Notes: generated by a model from the letters alone, not told the origin. A stretch of DNA of 64,000 nt from Pseudomonadota bacterium (GCA_023451825.1 JAEXYA010000008.1:123558-187557), one strand, 5' to 3'; positions 1 through 7,892 are shown, numbered from the stretch's first letter. A program made the numbers and translations.

Positions 1-163
1 CGGCAAAGATGGCGCGGAAATGATTGGGCAGCCGCAGCGCGACGAAAAACGCATCCGCGATGGGGCCGGCACCAAGGATGGCCGCAAGCATGATGTCACG
101 CGCGAATCCGGTGATCCGCGAGAGCAGCGTGTATCCGCCGACGGTGAAAATGCGTGCGAGCAT
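1..163 (-). CDS. murJ: MurJ/MviN lipid II flippase, N-terminal part only
   Basis: Reading the minus strand from an ATG at 161-163 gives about 54 residues running off the left edge. They begin MLARIFTVGGYTLLSRITGF and continue with an ARDIMLAAILGAG segment and an ADAFFVALRLPN segment. This is the characteristic first helix and loop of MurJ, the inner-membrane flippase that moves lipid II across the membrane for peptidoglycan synthesis. The gene lies downstream of the aminotransferase on the same strand, separated by a palindromic repeat, so it is probably not tightly co-transcribed with it. Only the start is visible, so completeness cannot be judged. Family recognition is strong because the N-terminal sequence is highly conserved. 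Confidence 0.88.
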   Translation of the reverse strand, partial: MLARIFTVGGYTLLSRITGFARDIMLAAILGAGPIADAFFVALRLPNHFRAIFA

Positions 164-201
164 GAACGGGTTCTGGACAGGACGCGATGGCTGGCGGCTC
201 C

Positions 202-336
202 CTCTCCCCACGTGCGGGGAGAGGATCGGGATGAGGAGACTATCCACGCGCTCGGAGCAAATGGATAGTCCCCCTCACCCGACTTCCACGCGCTTCGCGC
301 GTTACAGTCGACCTCTCCCCGCGCGCGGGGGAGAGG
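202..336. repeat. Composite palindromic intergenic repeat
   Basis: Three nested or tandem inverted repeats fill the gap between the aminotransferase stop and murJ. A CTCTCCCC/GGGGAGAG hairpin lies at about 202-224. A GACTATCC/GGATAGTC pair lies at 238-245 and 263-270, flanked by GGATGAGG-like and CCTCACCC-like arms. A second CCTCTCCCC/GGGGGAGAGG hairpin lies at 312-336, immediately next to the stop codon at 337-339. The composition (short C/G-rich arms, multiple stems, intergenic position) is that of the small interspersed palindromic elements common in Bradyrhizobium-type genomes. It may also work as a transcription terminator or mRNA stabiliser for the gene ending at 337. Confidence 0.75.
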
Positions 337-1479
337 TTAGGAAGCCAGCGCGTCGCGCACGGCCTGGATGACGCGATCCTGCGCGGCTTCGTCGAGATAG
401 GCATGCACGGGCAGGCTGATCACATCCGCGGACAGTGCTTCGGACACCGGCAGGCCGCCATCGACGACCGGATAGTGCTTATAGGCCGTCTGCATATGCA
501 TCGATTTTGCATAATAGATCGCGCTCGGCACCCCCTGCGCCTTCAGCGCATTGGCGAAAGCGTCGCGGTCGGTGCCCTTGGGCAGGCGGATGGTGTAGCA
601 GGCCCAGATCGACGTATTGCCCTCAGCAACACGCGGCACGCCGACGAGATTGCCGAGGCTGCGGGCGTAGCGATCGGCCACCTTGTTGCGCGCGGTGATC
701 TCGTCGTCGAAGATTTTCAGCTTTTCGAGCAACACCGCGGCCTGGATGGTGTCGAGGCGGCCGGTGATGCCAAGGCGGATATTGTCGTATTTGTCGCCCC
801 CCTGCCCGTGGATGCGAATGCTGCGCAGGATATCGGCGAGCTGGTCATCATCGGTGAAGATCGCGCCGCCATCGCCGAAGCAGCCCAGCGGTTTGGCCGG
901 GAAAAAGCTGGTGGTGGTGGCCAGCGCCGAGGTGCCGACGCGTTTGCCCTTGTATGTGGAGCCAAAGCCCTGCGCTGAGTCTTCCAGCACGAACAAGCCT
1001 TCCGCGTCGGCAATCGCGCCGATGGCATCGAGATCGGCAGGCTGGCCGAACAGATCCACCGGGATGATCGCCTTCGGCGTCAGGCCGGCTGCCTTGGCCG
1101 TGATGATGCCGCGCTTCACCGACTCCGCGCTGATGTTGAAGGTAACCTCATCAACATCGACGAACACCGGCGATGCGCCAACGAGCGCCACGGCTTCGCC
1201 GGTGGCACAGAAGGTGAAGGACGGGCACAGCACGGCATCGCCGGGGCCAATATTCTTGGCCATCAGCACCATCACCAGCGCATCGGTGCCGCTGGCACAG
1301 CTGATTACATGCTTGGCGCCGCAATATTTGGCAAGCTCGGCCTCGAGCTTGGCGACTTCCGGGCCGTTGATGAACTGGCAGTGATTGAGCACGCGGGTGA
1401 CGGCCTCATCGACCGACGATCCCAGACGCTGGCGCTGGGCGTTGAGATCGATGAAGGGAACGGGAGTGTGCTGGTTCAT
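337..1479 (-). CDS. DegT/DnrJ/EryC1/StrS sugar aminotransferase
   Basis: A 380-residue PLP enzyme that transfers an amino group to a keto-sugar nucleotide. The start chosen is the ATG at 1477-1479 (MNQHTPVPFIDLNAQ), because the ORF upstream of it is arginine-rich and lies opposite the end of the neighbouring gene. The family marker FIDLNAQR stands at the N terminus. The PLP pocket motif CASGTDAL, the acidic ED motif in VLEDSAQGFG, and the Schiff-base lysine in SFFPAKPLG (about residue 194) are all present. The dehydrogenase upstream ends about 73 bases before this gene on the same strand. That order matches the 3-dehydrogenase/3-aminotransferase pair of UDP-2,3-diamino-sugar pathways (WbpB/WbpE type), but the exact sugar cannot be read from sequence. 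Confidence 0.9.
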   Translation of the reverse strand: MNQHTPVPFIDLNAQRQRLGSSVDEAVTRVLNHCQFINGPEVAKLEAELAKYCGAKHVISCASGTDALVMVLMAKNIGPGDAVLCPSFTFCATGEAVALVGASPVFVDVDEVTFNISAESVKRGIITAKAAGLTPKAIIPVDLFGQPADLDAIGAIADAEGLFVLEDSAQGFGSTYKGKRVGTSALATTTSFFPAKPLGCFGDGGAIFTDDDQLADILRSIRIHGQGGDKYDNIRLGITGRLDTIQAAVLLEKLKIFDDEITARNKVADRYARSLGNLVGVPRVAEGNTSIWACYTIRLPKGTDRDAFANALKAQGVPSAIYYAKSMHMQTAYKHYPVVDGGLPVSEALSADVISLPVHAYLDEAAQDRVIQAVRDALAS

Positions 1480-1552
1480 CACTTGGCCTGCAAAGGAGAG
1501 GGTATTTGAATCGAAGCCGGCGCCCGCAGGGGCGCCGGAGATGGATGCGCAA

Positions 1553-2566
1553 TCAGCCTGCGACTTTACGAGGCGCGGGGCGCGGCGCAGTTGCGGCCTG
1601 CGTCTTCGGCGCGTCAAGGCACTGGATCGCGATCTCGAGCGACGCGACGCCCTCCTCGCCAGTGACGGCCGGCACGCCGCCGGTCCGGACGGCATTAAGA
1701 AACGCGGTGAGTTCGGCGCGCAGCGGCTCATCCTGGCCGACCGGCAGATGGCGCATGGAATAGCTGCCATCGGTCTTGAAGCCGAAGCACTCGGTGACCT
1801 GACGGGTCAGCAGATCGCCGGTGACATATTTGCCGCGCGTCGCCACCGTCACCGTGCGCGCCTTGAACGGCGTCAGCCAATTGGTGTTGATATGGGCCAG
1901 CACGCCAGAGGCTGTGCGGAACTGGAGCAGCGCGATGTCCTCGCGCTCGGCGATGGCGGAGGCGAGTTGCGGCTGCACCTCGACAATATCGCTTTCGGTG
2001 AACCAGCGAATGAGATCGATGTCATGCACCGCGAGATCGATGACCACGCCGACATTGGACATGCGCGGCGGGAACGGACCGACACGGGTGATGCCGATGG
2101 AGAGAATGTCCTCACCGGCAATCGCCTTTTTGACCGCAGCAACCGCAGGATTGAAGCGTTCGACGTGGCCAACCATCAAGGTGACGCCAGCCTTCTTGGC
2201 TGCGGCCACGATCTCTCGTCCCTCTTCAACCGTCGATGCGACAGGCTTTTCAACCAGGACATGAATGCCCTTGGCGATACAAGCCAGCGCGACGTCATGG
2301 TGCAAGTGGGTCGGAGCCGCAATCACCGCGGCATCGACCCCTGCGGCGAGCAGCGCGTCGAGATCGGTGAAGGTTCTGCAGCCGACATGGTTCTCGGCGC
2401 GGGTCCTGTGCTCCGGAAGCGGATCGACAATGCCGACCATTTCGACACCGGGTAGCCCAGCCAGCACACGGCCGTGATTCGTCCCCATGATGCCAGCGCC
2501 GATCACGCCGACGCGCAGCACGCGCGCCTGATCCCCACTGACTGCTTTGGAACCGCTCGAAACCAT
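1553..2566 (-). CDS. Gfo/Idh/MocA-family NAD(P)-dependent sugar dehydrogenase
   Basis: A 337-residue oxidoreductase starting at the ATG at 2564-2566 with GGGAT upstream; a TTG 15 bases earlier is less likely. The N-terminal Rossmann fold shows GVIGAGIMGTNHG. The EKPVAST segment near residue 105 carries the conserved EKP motif of the family. A conserved HD pair (LAVHDIDLIRW) lies in the C-terminal alpha/beta domain. Together with the downstream aminotransferase it probably oxidises a nucleotide sugar to a 3-keto form that the aminotransferase then aminates. This is the WbpB/WlbA arrangement and feeds an O-antigen or EPS amino sugar. The specific UDP-sugar substrate is an inference from the pairing. 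Confidence 0.88.
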   Translation of the reverse strand: MVSSGSKAVSGDQARVLRVGVIGAGIMGTNHGRVLAGLPGVEMVGIVDPLPEHRTRAENHVGCRTFTDLDALLAAGVDAAVIAAPTHLHHDVALACIAKGIHVLVEKPVASTVEEGREIVAAAKKAGVTLMVGHVERFNPAVAAVKKAIAGEDILSIGITRVGPFPPRMSNVGVVIDLAVHDIDLIRWFTESDIVEVQPQLASAIAEREDIALLQFRTASGVLAHINTNWLTPFKARTVTVATRGKYVTGDLLTRQVTECFGFKTDGSYSMRHLPVGQDEPLRAELTAFLNAVRTGGVPAVTGEEGVASLEIAIQCLDAPKTQAATAPRPAPRKVAG

Positions 2567-2945
2567 ACTTTTATCCCACAAATCACGCCCATCCCAGCGC
2601 GTGCGAGTCTCCTAACATGACGCCACAATTGTGGCGATGCAGCAAACCAACGATCCAAACACGTTTTGATTCAGAGAATTACAGGAAAACTACGGGGTCG
2701 ATCCGCTTCATGGAGCGGGTCCAAGCCACCATTGTCGCAATCCGCAAACGATACCCGACCGCTGTGAGCGGGCGCTGCCCCCGGTCTCTGGCTCGCCGCA
2801 TCCCAGGCGCGTAACTCCGCATTTACCGCGGCCACCAGCAACTCGCGCTATTTAGCTCATGCTCCCTGTAGTTGCCTTAGCTTGGCCTTGATCATAGGCG
2901 CTGCTGACTGCCGTAGCAGTCCACATCAGTAAGCTAGGGCATGAT
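2567..2945. other. Non-coding stretch, divergent promoters expected
   Basis: This 379-base gap separates the minus-strand dehydrogenase from the plus-strand gene at 2946, so promoters for both must lie here. A short plus-strand reading frame at 2617-2814 has no recognisable features and an arginine-rich composition, and I do not consider it a gene. No hairpin or repeat stands out. Confidence 0.4.
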
Positions 2946-3284
2946 ATGGGAGAGTATCTCGAAGAGCGTATCGTCTACCTGGAGCGTTTTCAGGGACGCA
3001 CCTTTGACTTTCGTGATCAGCTGCTTTTCGTTCGCTATGATGAGTGCGAATTCGTCAAATGCACTATCCTGATGGATCGCACGACGGAAAGTCTTGCGTT
3101 CACCAACTGCTCTTTTGAGGAGTGCAATTTAACCGAGCTGGAATCCATCGCAGATCAGGGTGTGATGGCCAGCGGCAACAATTTCAAACTACCGATCGAA
3201 GTACGTAAAGCAGATCTCCACAAACGCCTTGTTGAGGCGATCGCCGCCCATTCTAAATCAGAGATGCCACCCTCCCATCCTTGA
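2946..3284 (+). CDS. Small pentapeptide-repeat-like protein
   Basis: A 112-residue protein (MGEYLEERIVYLERFQGRTF) with short stretches resembling pentapeptide repeats: FDFRD, CEFVKCTI, LAFTNCSFEECNLTELE. The spaced F/C and N/E positions are those of a short right-handed beta-helix or a degenerate copy of one. The tail is charged and ends in SEMPPSHP. There is no signal peptide or membrane segment, so it is probably cytosolic. Both neighbours are small genes with no pathway link. Composition and length look like a real protein, but the function is unknown. Confidence 0.6.
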   Translation: MGEYLEERIVYLERFQGRTFDFRDQLLFVRYDECEFVKCTILMDRTTESLAFTNCSFEECNLTELESIADQGVMASGNNFKLPIEVRKADLHKRLVEAIAAHSKSEMPPSHP

Positions 3285-3695
3285 GCAGCAGCTGCACCTC
3301 GAGCCCATACCGAATTTCAGCATTCCATAATGTGCTGCGAAGCAGCTTCATCCGCCTGATGAAGCGGCGCTCCACCTTGCGAAGGGCAATCCGCAGGAAT
3401 GCTTTAGCGGACGAGCCTGCCGACTGACGAAGCCATACCCGGACACCTCCGTCGGTTCATTCATTGGCCATGGGTCTTTGGCGCTTGCCTGACCCTGACG
3501 GCGGTATAAACCGCCTTCGCTCACCCAGCCCTCCCGTTCCAGCTTTAACTATCTGAGCAATGCCATGCGCGTGTGTGGCAAATTTGTGCTTGCGAAAATT
3601 ATCGCCCCATCAGAAGTTGCAACCATAATAGTTGAGCGGACAAACCGCCATATACCGAATATTTCATGCCTATTTGAACATCCAAAGGTAGCATT
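3285..3695. other. Non-coding stretch upstream of the first P gene
   Basis: A stretch of 411 bases with no convincing gene. Reading frames present on both strands are out of phase with, or opposite to, the small gene at 3696. The part nearest that gene (about 3585-3695) is visibly AT-richer and probably holds its promoter. Confidence 0.4.
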
Positions 3696-3992
3696 ATGCG
3701 CGTACGTTGCGATGGATTGGTCAAAAACCCCAGTATCATTCAATGGGCAGAAAGATCGCTCACGGTTGCCGGAGCCGCCGTGCGCTGTTCTGATCACGAC
3801 CTTGTCCGCTCCAAGAGCGACACGGCCGCTGTCCGCCGTGCCGTCTTGGTGGGTCGGATGGCCTCGTTCGAAGGATTGTCCGCCAATGCTGCCGAACTGG
3901 CCTTGCTGGAAACCTATCTGCGACTGCCTGAGCGATGCCCTCATTGTGCTCCGAAGCTGAAGACACCACGGGTCGCTCACCCAGCAAATTGA
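3696..3992 (+). CDS. P1: small protein with CxxH...CxxC motif (family of five here)
   Basis: A 98-residue protein with no family I can name. The core reads NPSIIQWAERSL, then VAGAAVRCSDH, then AAVRRAV, then LSANAAELALLETYL and finally RCPHC. The two Cys/His pairs (CSDH and CPHC) would suit a C3H zinc site, which is inference. The same core recurs at 4751, 33522, 56499 and 57824 in this window. An XRE regulator gene (X1) begins 87 bases downstream on the same strand, as in two other copies. There is no signal peptide or membrane segment. The MRxxxxxLVKNP start matches the P5 copy, supporting the ATG chosen. Confidence 0.8.
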   Translation: MRVRCDGLVKNPSIIQWAERSLTVAGAAVRCSDHDLVRSKSDTAAVRRAVLVGRMASFEGLSANAAELALLETYLRLPERCPHCAPKLKTPRVAHPAN

Positions 3993-4079
3993 TGCTTGAA
4001 CGCGCCTGCAGCAACGTTTCCTGCTAGCCTATAGATCGAAGACCGAACTATGGTGGTGCTCCGGATATCGAGAGTACCC

Positions 4080-4433
4080 ATGCCAAGAAACGCCAACGAA
4101 GGCTTTGCGTCTCGAATAGCCATTCTTCGTCAGCAAAACGCGCTGACGGCTTCCGATCTCGCGAAGCTCGCCGAGGTGACGCCTGCTGCGGTTTGGAACT
4201 GGGAAAAAAACGGCACCACGCCTCGTCAATCAACTCTCGAACTTCTGGCAAGCAAACTGGGAGTGACGTCGCAGTTTCTGCTGACCGGCGAAGGCAGCGA
4301 ACTTCGAGCCGAGCTAGACCCGACCATTGAGAGCCGACGAAGCAATGACGCATTGGAGGCGGCATCGCTTGAAGAGTTGGTGCGCGCCATTGAAGCCAGG
4401 GGCTTTGAAGTGACCATCAGGTCATTGGGTTAA
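4080..4433 (+). CDS. X1: XRE-family helix-turn-helix regulator
   Basis: A 117-residue DNA-binding protein. The HTH runs from about residue 9 to 65 with RQQNALTASDLAKLAEVTP, AAVWNWEKNG and LASKLGVTSQFLLTGE, a typical lambda-repressor-like fold. A linker is followed by a conserved C-terminal tail, AASLEELVRAIEARGFEV. The same tail is present in the three other X genes of the window, so it is a defined second module. An upstream in-frame ATG at 4050 would add ten residues, but the four copies only align from the MPRN-type start used here. It pairs with P1 and is likely a repressor or activator of nearby EPS or secondary-metabolite genes. The targets are unknown. Confidence 0.85.
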   Translation: MPRNANEGFASRIAILRQQNALTASDLAKLAEVTPAAVWNWEKNGTTPRQSTLELLASKLGVTSQFLLTGEGSELRAELDPTIESRRSNDALEAASLEELVRAIEARGFEVTIRSLG

Positions 4434-4750
4434 GCCGATGCGGATCCGCTTTCATTTCACCCTGACGACACACACCATCAGAAAATACAGCATATCGATC
4501 GGATCGTAGGCGAGCCTCGCCGGTGACGATGCGGCCTTGATGCCTCCTCGCCTCGCGATCCATGCCCCCAAATGGGGGGCGACAGAATAATTCCAGCTCG
4601 TAGACTTCGACGCTGATCGCAGAAACCTTAACGGCGAGCCGAATGCGCATTGAGACGCACAGTCAAGTCATTTTAAGCGACTCCGATTGAGCGCGGCGAA
4701 AGCGCATGCGAATGGAGCGCCGCGTAATAAAGTTTAGTTGGGAGGTATAA
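4434..4750. other. Intergenic stretch between X1 and P2
   Basis: A stretch of 317 bases. A minus-strand frame at 4417-4650 could encode 77 residues (MRIRLAVKVSAISVEVYELE) but overlaps the end of X1 and has no recognisable domain. I treat it as unproven. A GGAGG Shine-Dalgarno sequence at 4741-4745 belongs to P2. Confidence 0.35.
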
Positions 4751-5038
4751 TTGTTGTCGAATCCGATGATTATCGACTGGGTTCAGCGCACGCTGGTTCG
4801 CGCCGGTGCCGCTGAGCGTTGCGCTCAACATGGTCATCTTAAATCGACCGCAAACGATGCCGCCGCGCGTAGTGCAGTCATCGTCGGGCAGTTGGCGCGC
4901 TTCGATGATTTATCTCAGAACGCCATCGAGCTTGTTATCCTTGAGACCTACCTGGCCCTGCCCACGGAATGCGTCGGTTGCGACGGTGCCAGCCAGCTGA
5001 CTTACGTTTCGCCTGCTCAGCGGATCCCGAAGAGCTAG
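4751..5038 (+). CDS. P2: small protein with CxxH...CxxC motif
   Basis: A 95-residue paralogue of P1. Shared core: NPMIIDWVQRTLVRAGAAERC, AQH, AAARSAV, FDDLSQNAIELVILETYL and ECVGC. The start is TTG at 4751, supported by GGAGG five bases upstream and by alignment with the MLTNP start of the copy at 56499. No XRE gene follows, so this copy has lost or never had its own partner. It lies just downstream of the P1-X1 pair, which suggests local duplication. The function is unknown. A metal site formed by C/H residues is an inference. Confidence 0.75.
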   Translation: MLSNPMIIDWVQRTLVRAGAAERCAQHGHLKSTANDAAARSAVIVGQLARFDDLSQNAIELVILETYLALPTECVGCDGASQLTYVSPAQRIPKS

Positions 5039-5246
5039 ACCTCCAGTCATCAATTAGATCATCGTTTATTTTAAGCCGCGCTGAGCGGCACCGAATTTCT
5101 TGACCAGATTGGTTTTCGACGAAACGAGCGCATCGACAATCCTGCAGCATCCGTCTTCTAGACCAGCTCAGGCAAATCGATCTGCGGCATTCCCATCTGA
5201 AACGTCGCAGAGCGCTATACTGAGTGGCCAAACAACTGGAGGCGCA

Positions 5247-5465
5247 ATGATGCAATCCTTCAAATCGGCCTTGATGAGCTTGGCTCCGATGACAGGCATC
5301 GGCATTGCCGTGGAGGCCGGAATACGCCTGGAGCGATCTAACGCTTCTCTTTTCAATAATTCGGCGACGATGGTCGAAAGCGCGACAGCGCTCGGGCTTA
5401 TCCTGTTAGCACTCATACTGGTGGCGATCCCAGTTGCCGCCAATTTCCGACATAGGGCCTCCTGA
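5247..5465 (+). CDS. Small single-pass membrane protein
   Basis: A 72-residue protein beginning MMQSFKSALMSLAPMTGIGI, with CTGGAGG just upstream of the double ATG at 5247. One strong hydrophobic segment (ALGLILLALILVAIPVAANF) near the C terminus is followed by a basic RHRAS tail, which fits a single membrane helix with the C terminus in the cytoplasm. A longer in-frame reading frame begins at 5100 but lacks a good ribosome site. No family is recognised and the neighbours give no hint of function. Confidence 0.55.
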   Translation: MMQSFKSALMSLAPMTGIGIAVEAGIRLERSNASLFNNSATMVESATALGLILLALILVAIPVAANFRHRAS

Positions 5466-5514
5466 CCGGATAAGGGATCGCCATTGCGCTTCTGCTCACC
5501 GCAGAACGACAGCT

Positions 5515-5826
5515 TTATTGGCCGGGGTCGACGACGTGGACGATCAAGCCATCGACCTGCACCAGGAAAACAAAAGTGGGTCCATCGTCCTGCGAATGCG
5601 CGCTGCTGGCACAGTGATATGTGTTGATCTCGTCACTGCTTGCCTGCCGCGCAATCAATTGCGATCCGGCCAGGCAAACGGCAACGCCGTTTGTGGTGAT
5701 GAGACCCAGGTCATCACGAAACTCGTCCAATTCGATGAAAGCTCGTGCATCCGATTCCGATCTTGCTTCAAATGCCAGTATCGGCTTTCCGTCGACCTCA
5801 AGGGTAAAAATCACACTCCACTCCAA
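5515..5826 (-). CDS. Hypothetical protein, 103 residues
   Basis: A minus-strand frame encoding MEWSVIFTLEVDGKPILAFE, then EARSESDARAFIELDEFRDD, with a C terminus rich in short beta-strand-like stretches (TFVFLVQVDGLIVHVVD). The pattern looks like a small alpha/beta domain acting in the cytosol. The start ATG is at 5826. The competing plus-strand frames have less protein-like composition. I do not recognise a family. It may be one of the short uncharacterised proteins often found in Bradyrhizobium-type genomes. Confidence 0.55.
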   Translation of the reverse strand: MEWSVIFTLEVDGKPILAFEARSESDARAFIELDEFRDDLGLITTNGVAVCLAGSQLIARQASSDEINTYHCASSAHSQDDGPTFVFLVQVDGLIVHVVDPGQ

Positions 5827-6328
5827 ACGATCGCTGTCTTGAGAAGGCCAACCTAGGCTTTAAGCGCGCGTGAGTACAAGAGCGCCGTGGGGCTGGACGC
5901 GCCACGGATCAGCTGTCTCCCTCGTTGCACGCATCCAAAATCCCGACGACACCGCCGGGGATCATCGACGCGATCACTCCGCTCATCTCTCGGATTGCAG
6001 CCAATCGGTCATCGGTCTGATCGCGCGGTGGCGACGGGCCTGGATCAACCAATCGTCTTCGCGATACCGGATCGATCGGCGAAGCTTTCGATCGCAAAGG
6101 ATGCATCAAGCGCGGCGCCGTTGCTCGGCGTGCAGCTGCCCCAATGGGAATGCAATCGAGAATATGCACTTCAGCACCCCACCGGTCATCGCTGTTTCCA
6201 ACGCGCCAACCTGCCCTCTACCGCTCGACATTTTAAATCACGCAAACATTTTTACATCTCTTTAAATTTTGATAGATATCTACCAGGAAGGGTGGCGACT
6301 TTGTGTTGCGCCAACAGGCAGCGATTTC
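5827..6328. other. Stretch without a convincing gene
   Basis: About 500 bases. Overlapping frames on both strands (plus 5870-6265 and 5887-6393, minus 5909-6169) are arginine/serine-rich and mutually exclusive, and none shows a domain. The minus frame ends in a protein-like stretch (GVIASMIPGGVVGILDACNE), so a decayed gene is possible. The last ~60 bases are AT-rich and probably carry a promoter for the gene at 6329. Confidence 0.35.
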
Positions 6329-6556
6329 ATGATGCCCGCGTTCTTGATCTCGAACCCAGTCGAAGCGCGCCGAGCCAGATACGCTCAGTTTAAAGGGGTA
6401 GCCGCTGAGCTAACTCTGAATGGTGACCCCTATTTCGCGCACGTTATTTCAGTGATGAGCGTGTCTGGACACCAAGAGTCTTGGTACGTCTCGATCGCGC
6501 CAGCCAGTCGTCCGGATCCCGGCAAACGCACAAGACCGAATATCATCTACGGCTAA
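6329..6556 (+). CDS. Hypothetical protein, about 75 residues
   Basis: Starting at the ATG pair at 6329/6332, the product reads MMPAFLISNPVEARRARYAQ, then FKGVAAELTLNGDPYFAHVI and a WYVSIAPA strand. An earlier TTG at 6269 is possible but gives a less protein-like start. The pattern of alternating hydrophobic residues suggests a small beta-barrel. A PilZ-domain gene follows 29 bases downstream on the same strand, so the two may be co-transcribed. The function is unknown. Confidence 0.5.
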   Translation: MMPAFLISNPVEARRARYAQFKGVAAELTLNGDPYFAHVISVMSVSGHQESWYVSIAPASRPDPGKRTRPNIIYG

Positions 6557-6585
6557 TTCCAGCCGCAGGTCCTGCGGATATCCCG

Positions 6586-6852
6586 ATGCGGCACATGAAC
6601 ATGAAACGCAAGGAAAGACGATCGACGCGTCGGATGATGCGTCATGGTATCGTGGCCTATGCGTTGATCGCGGGACAGAAAGTCGAATGTCTGGTCACCG
6701 ACCTCAATGTCAAAGGCGCCCACCTCGTCGTGCGAGGGCGGATCGGCCTGCCCAAGACCATCTACATATCGCTGAACTCGCATGTCGAGCCCCGACTTGC
6801 ATATGTTCGGTGGCAGAGAGGACCTCACGTTGGAATCGAATTTGCGGTTTAG
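6586..6852 (+). CDS. PilZ-domain protein
   Basis: An 88-residue protein made of a single PilZ-like domain. The basic N terminus (MKRKERRSTRRMMRHG) supplies the RxxxR element that binds cyclic di-GMP phosphates. It is followed by a beta-strand and a DLNVKGAHL segment in the place of the usual D/NxSxxG, with the polar third position replaced. The end reads AYVRWQRGPHVGIEF, a common PilZ ending. It could sense c-di-GMP and link that signal to EPS or curli output, which is typical for matrix loci. Whether the altered motif still binds the nucleotide is uncertain. Internal ATGs at 6595 and 6601 are alternative starts. Confidence 0.7.
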   Translation: MRHMNMKRKERRSTRRMMRHGIVAYALIAGQKVECLVTDLNVKGAHLVVRGRIGLPKTIYISLNSHVEPRLAYVRWQRGPHVGIEFAV

Positions 6853-7004
6853 TCGCGAGATACGCCGCATCCGCCTGGTCCGCATAAGCCGAACGCCCAC
6901 GTTCGCTTGCAGCATCGAATACAAGCCGCTTAAACTCTGTTGCACCAGAGCTGCCATAGGTCGCTCCCATCAAGCTCGCACGGCCTCTCGACGGACGCGC
7001 CTCT

Positions 7005-7766
7005 ATGCCAGTCGTATTTCTCGGTTCTGACGAGACATCCGTTCCCCCTCTCGCCCGGATTCATCGCATCGATGTTTGGATTTTTGACCTCGACTGCCCG
7101 GATTGCGAGCTAACGGGCCTGAGCAGACTTCTGTCATGGAACGAACGGGCACGCTTTAGCAGATTTAAGACCCCCGTGATTGCCAACCGCTGGACCGTCG
7201 CTCATGCCCGCCTGCGCCAGATCGTCGGATCTTACCTGGAGGCCACGCCTTACCAGGATGAGTTCGTTCTAAACTCCTATGGCAAGCCTCGCATTCCTTC
7301 GAGCTCGATCGTGACGCCGTTGAATTTCAGTCTCTCTCATAGCGGCCAAGTGGGTGGCGTGGCTGTCTGCGTATCGGGCGAGATAGGATTGGATATCGAA
7401 ACGATCGGCACCCCGCCATGGGAGATCGAACCCGATGTTTTCAACGATGGCGAGAGAAAACAACTCAACTCATACGCAGACGTCGAGCGCCACCTCGCCT
7501 TTTATCGCGGTTGGACGCGAAAGGAGGCGGTGATCAAGGCGATGGGCCTGGGTCTATCGATCCCCTTGCATGACGTAGAAGTCGATCTGAGGAAGACTCA
7601 AACGCGGCTGCGCCGACTGGCCGGCGATCAGGATCCAGACTGGAGAGTTGTTGGGCTCGAAGAATATGGGTGCTGGGTCGGCGCGATTGCAATGAGAACC
7701 GCAGGCGCCGCGATCGATGTGCAACTTCGAGACATTGGTTCCCATTTTGGAACGCAAATCGCCTGA
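7005..7766 (+). CDS. Sfp-type 4'-phosphopantetheinyl transferase
   Basis: A 253-residue enzyme that moves phosphopantetheine from CoA onto carrier-protein serines. Diagnostic motifs in order are NSYGKPRI, FSLSHSG, then GLDIE (the Mg-binding Asp-x-Glu) and WTRKEAVIKAMGLGL (the W-x-x-KEA-x-K signature). All are intact and the length is normal for the Sfp/Gsp group. It lies 126 bases upstream of the NRPS gene in the same orientation, so its natural substrates are very probably the PCP and ACP domains encoded there. It makes the cluster self-sufficient for activation. Confidence 0.93.
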   Translation: MPVVFLGSDETSVPPLARIHRIDVWIFDLDCPDCELTGLSRLLSWNERARFSRFKTPVIANRWTVAHARLRQIVGSYLEATPYQDEFVLNSYGKPRIPSSSIVTPLNFSLSHSGQVGGVAVCVSGEIGLDIETIGTPPWEIEPDVFNDGERKQLNSYADVERHLAFYRGWTRKEAVIKAMGLGLSIPLHDVEVDLRKTQTRLRRLAGDQDPDWRVVGLEEYGCWVGAIAMRTAGAAIDVQLRDIGSHFGTQIA

Positions 7767-7852
7767 CGATAGCCGGCATACGCATTAGGCAATACGACGT
7801 ATTGGGATCGTCCGCTAACCCTATCAAAGCAATTTGCGCTGGCCGCCGCTAA

Positions 7853-7875
7853 ATTAAAATGTAAAATATTTTAAT
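7853..7875. promoter_or_regulatory. AT-rich inverted repeat upstream of the NRPS gene
   Basis: ATTAAAAT at 7853-7860 and its exact reverse complement ATTTTAAT at 7868-7875, separated by seven bases, with a perfect AAAATATTTT palindrome inside. It stands 17 bases before the ATG of the NRPS gene and directly abuts the Shine-Dalgarno region, a position suited to an operator. Related AT-rich palindromes occur near other genes of the window. No regulator is proven. Confidence 0.5.
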
Positions 7876-7892
7876 GAACTGGAGTGGCGTCA

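Noticed and set aside
2617..2814. Plus-strand 65-residue frame between divergent genes
   Set aside because: No domain, poor start context, arginine-rich composition typical of out-of-frame GC-rich DNA.
3696..4433. P-X pair as a toxin-antitoxin system
   Set aside because: X fits an antitoxin, but P proteins show no RelE, PIN, Fic or HipA features, and P orphans exist without X, which would be lethal for a toxin.
4417..4650. Minus-strand 77-residue frame between X1 and P2
   Set aside because: Overlaps the end of X1 and has no recognisable features; kept only as a possibility in the intergenic entry.
5909..6169. Minus-strand 86-residue frame with a protein-like C terminus
   Set aside because: The N-terminal half is low-quality and no ribosome site or homologue can be named; could be a decayed gene.
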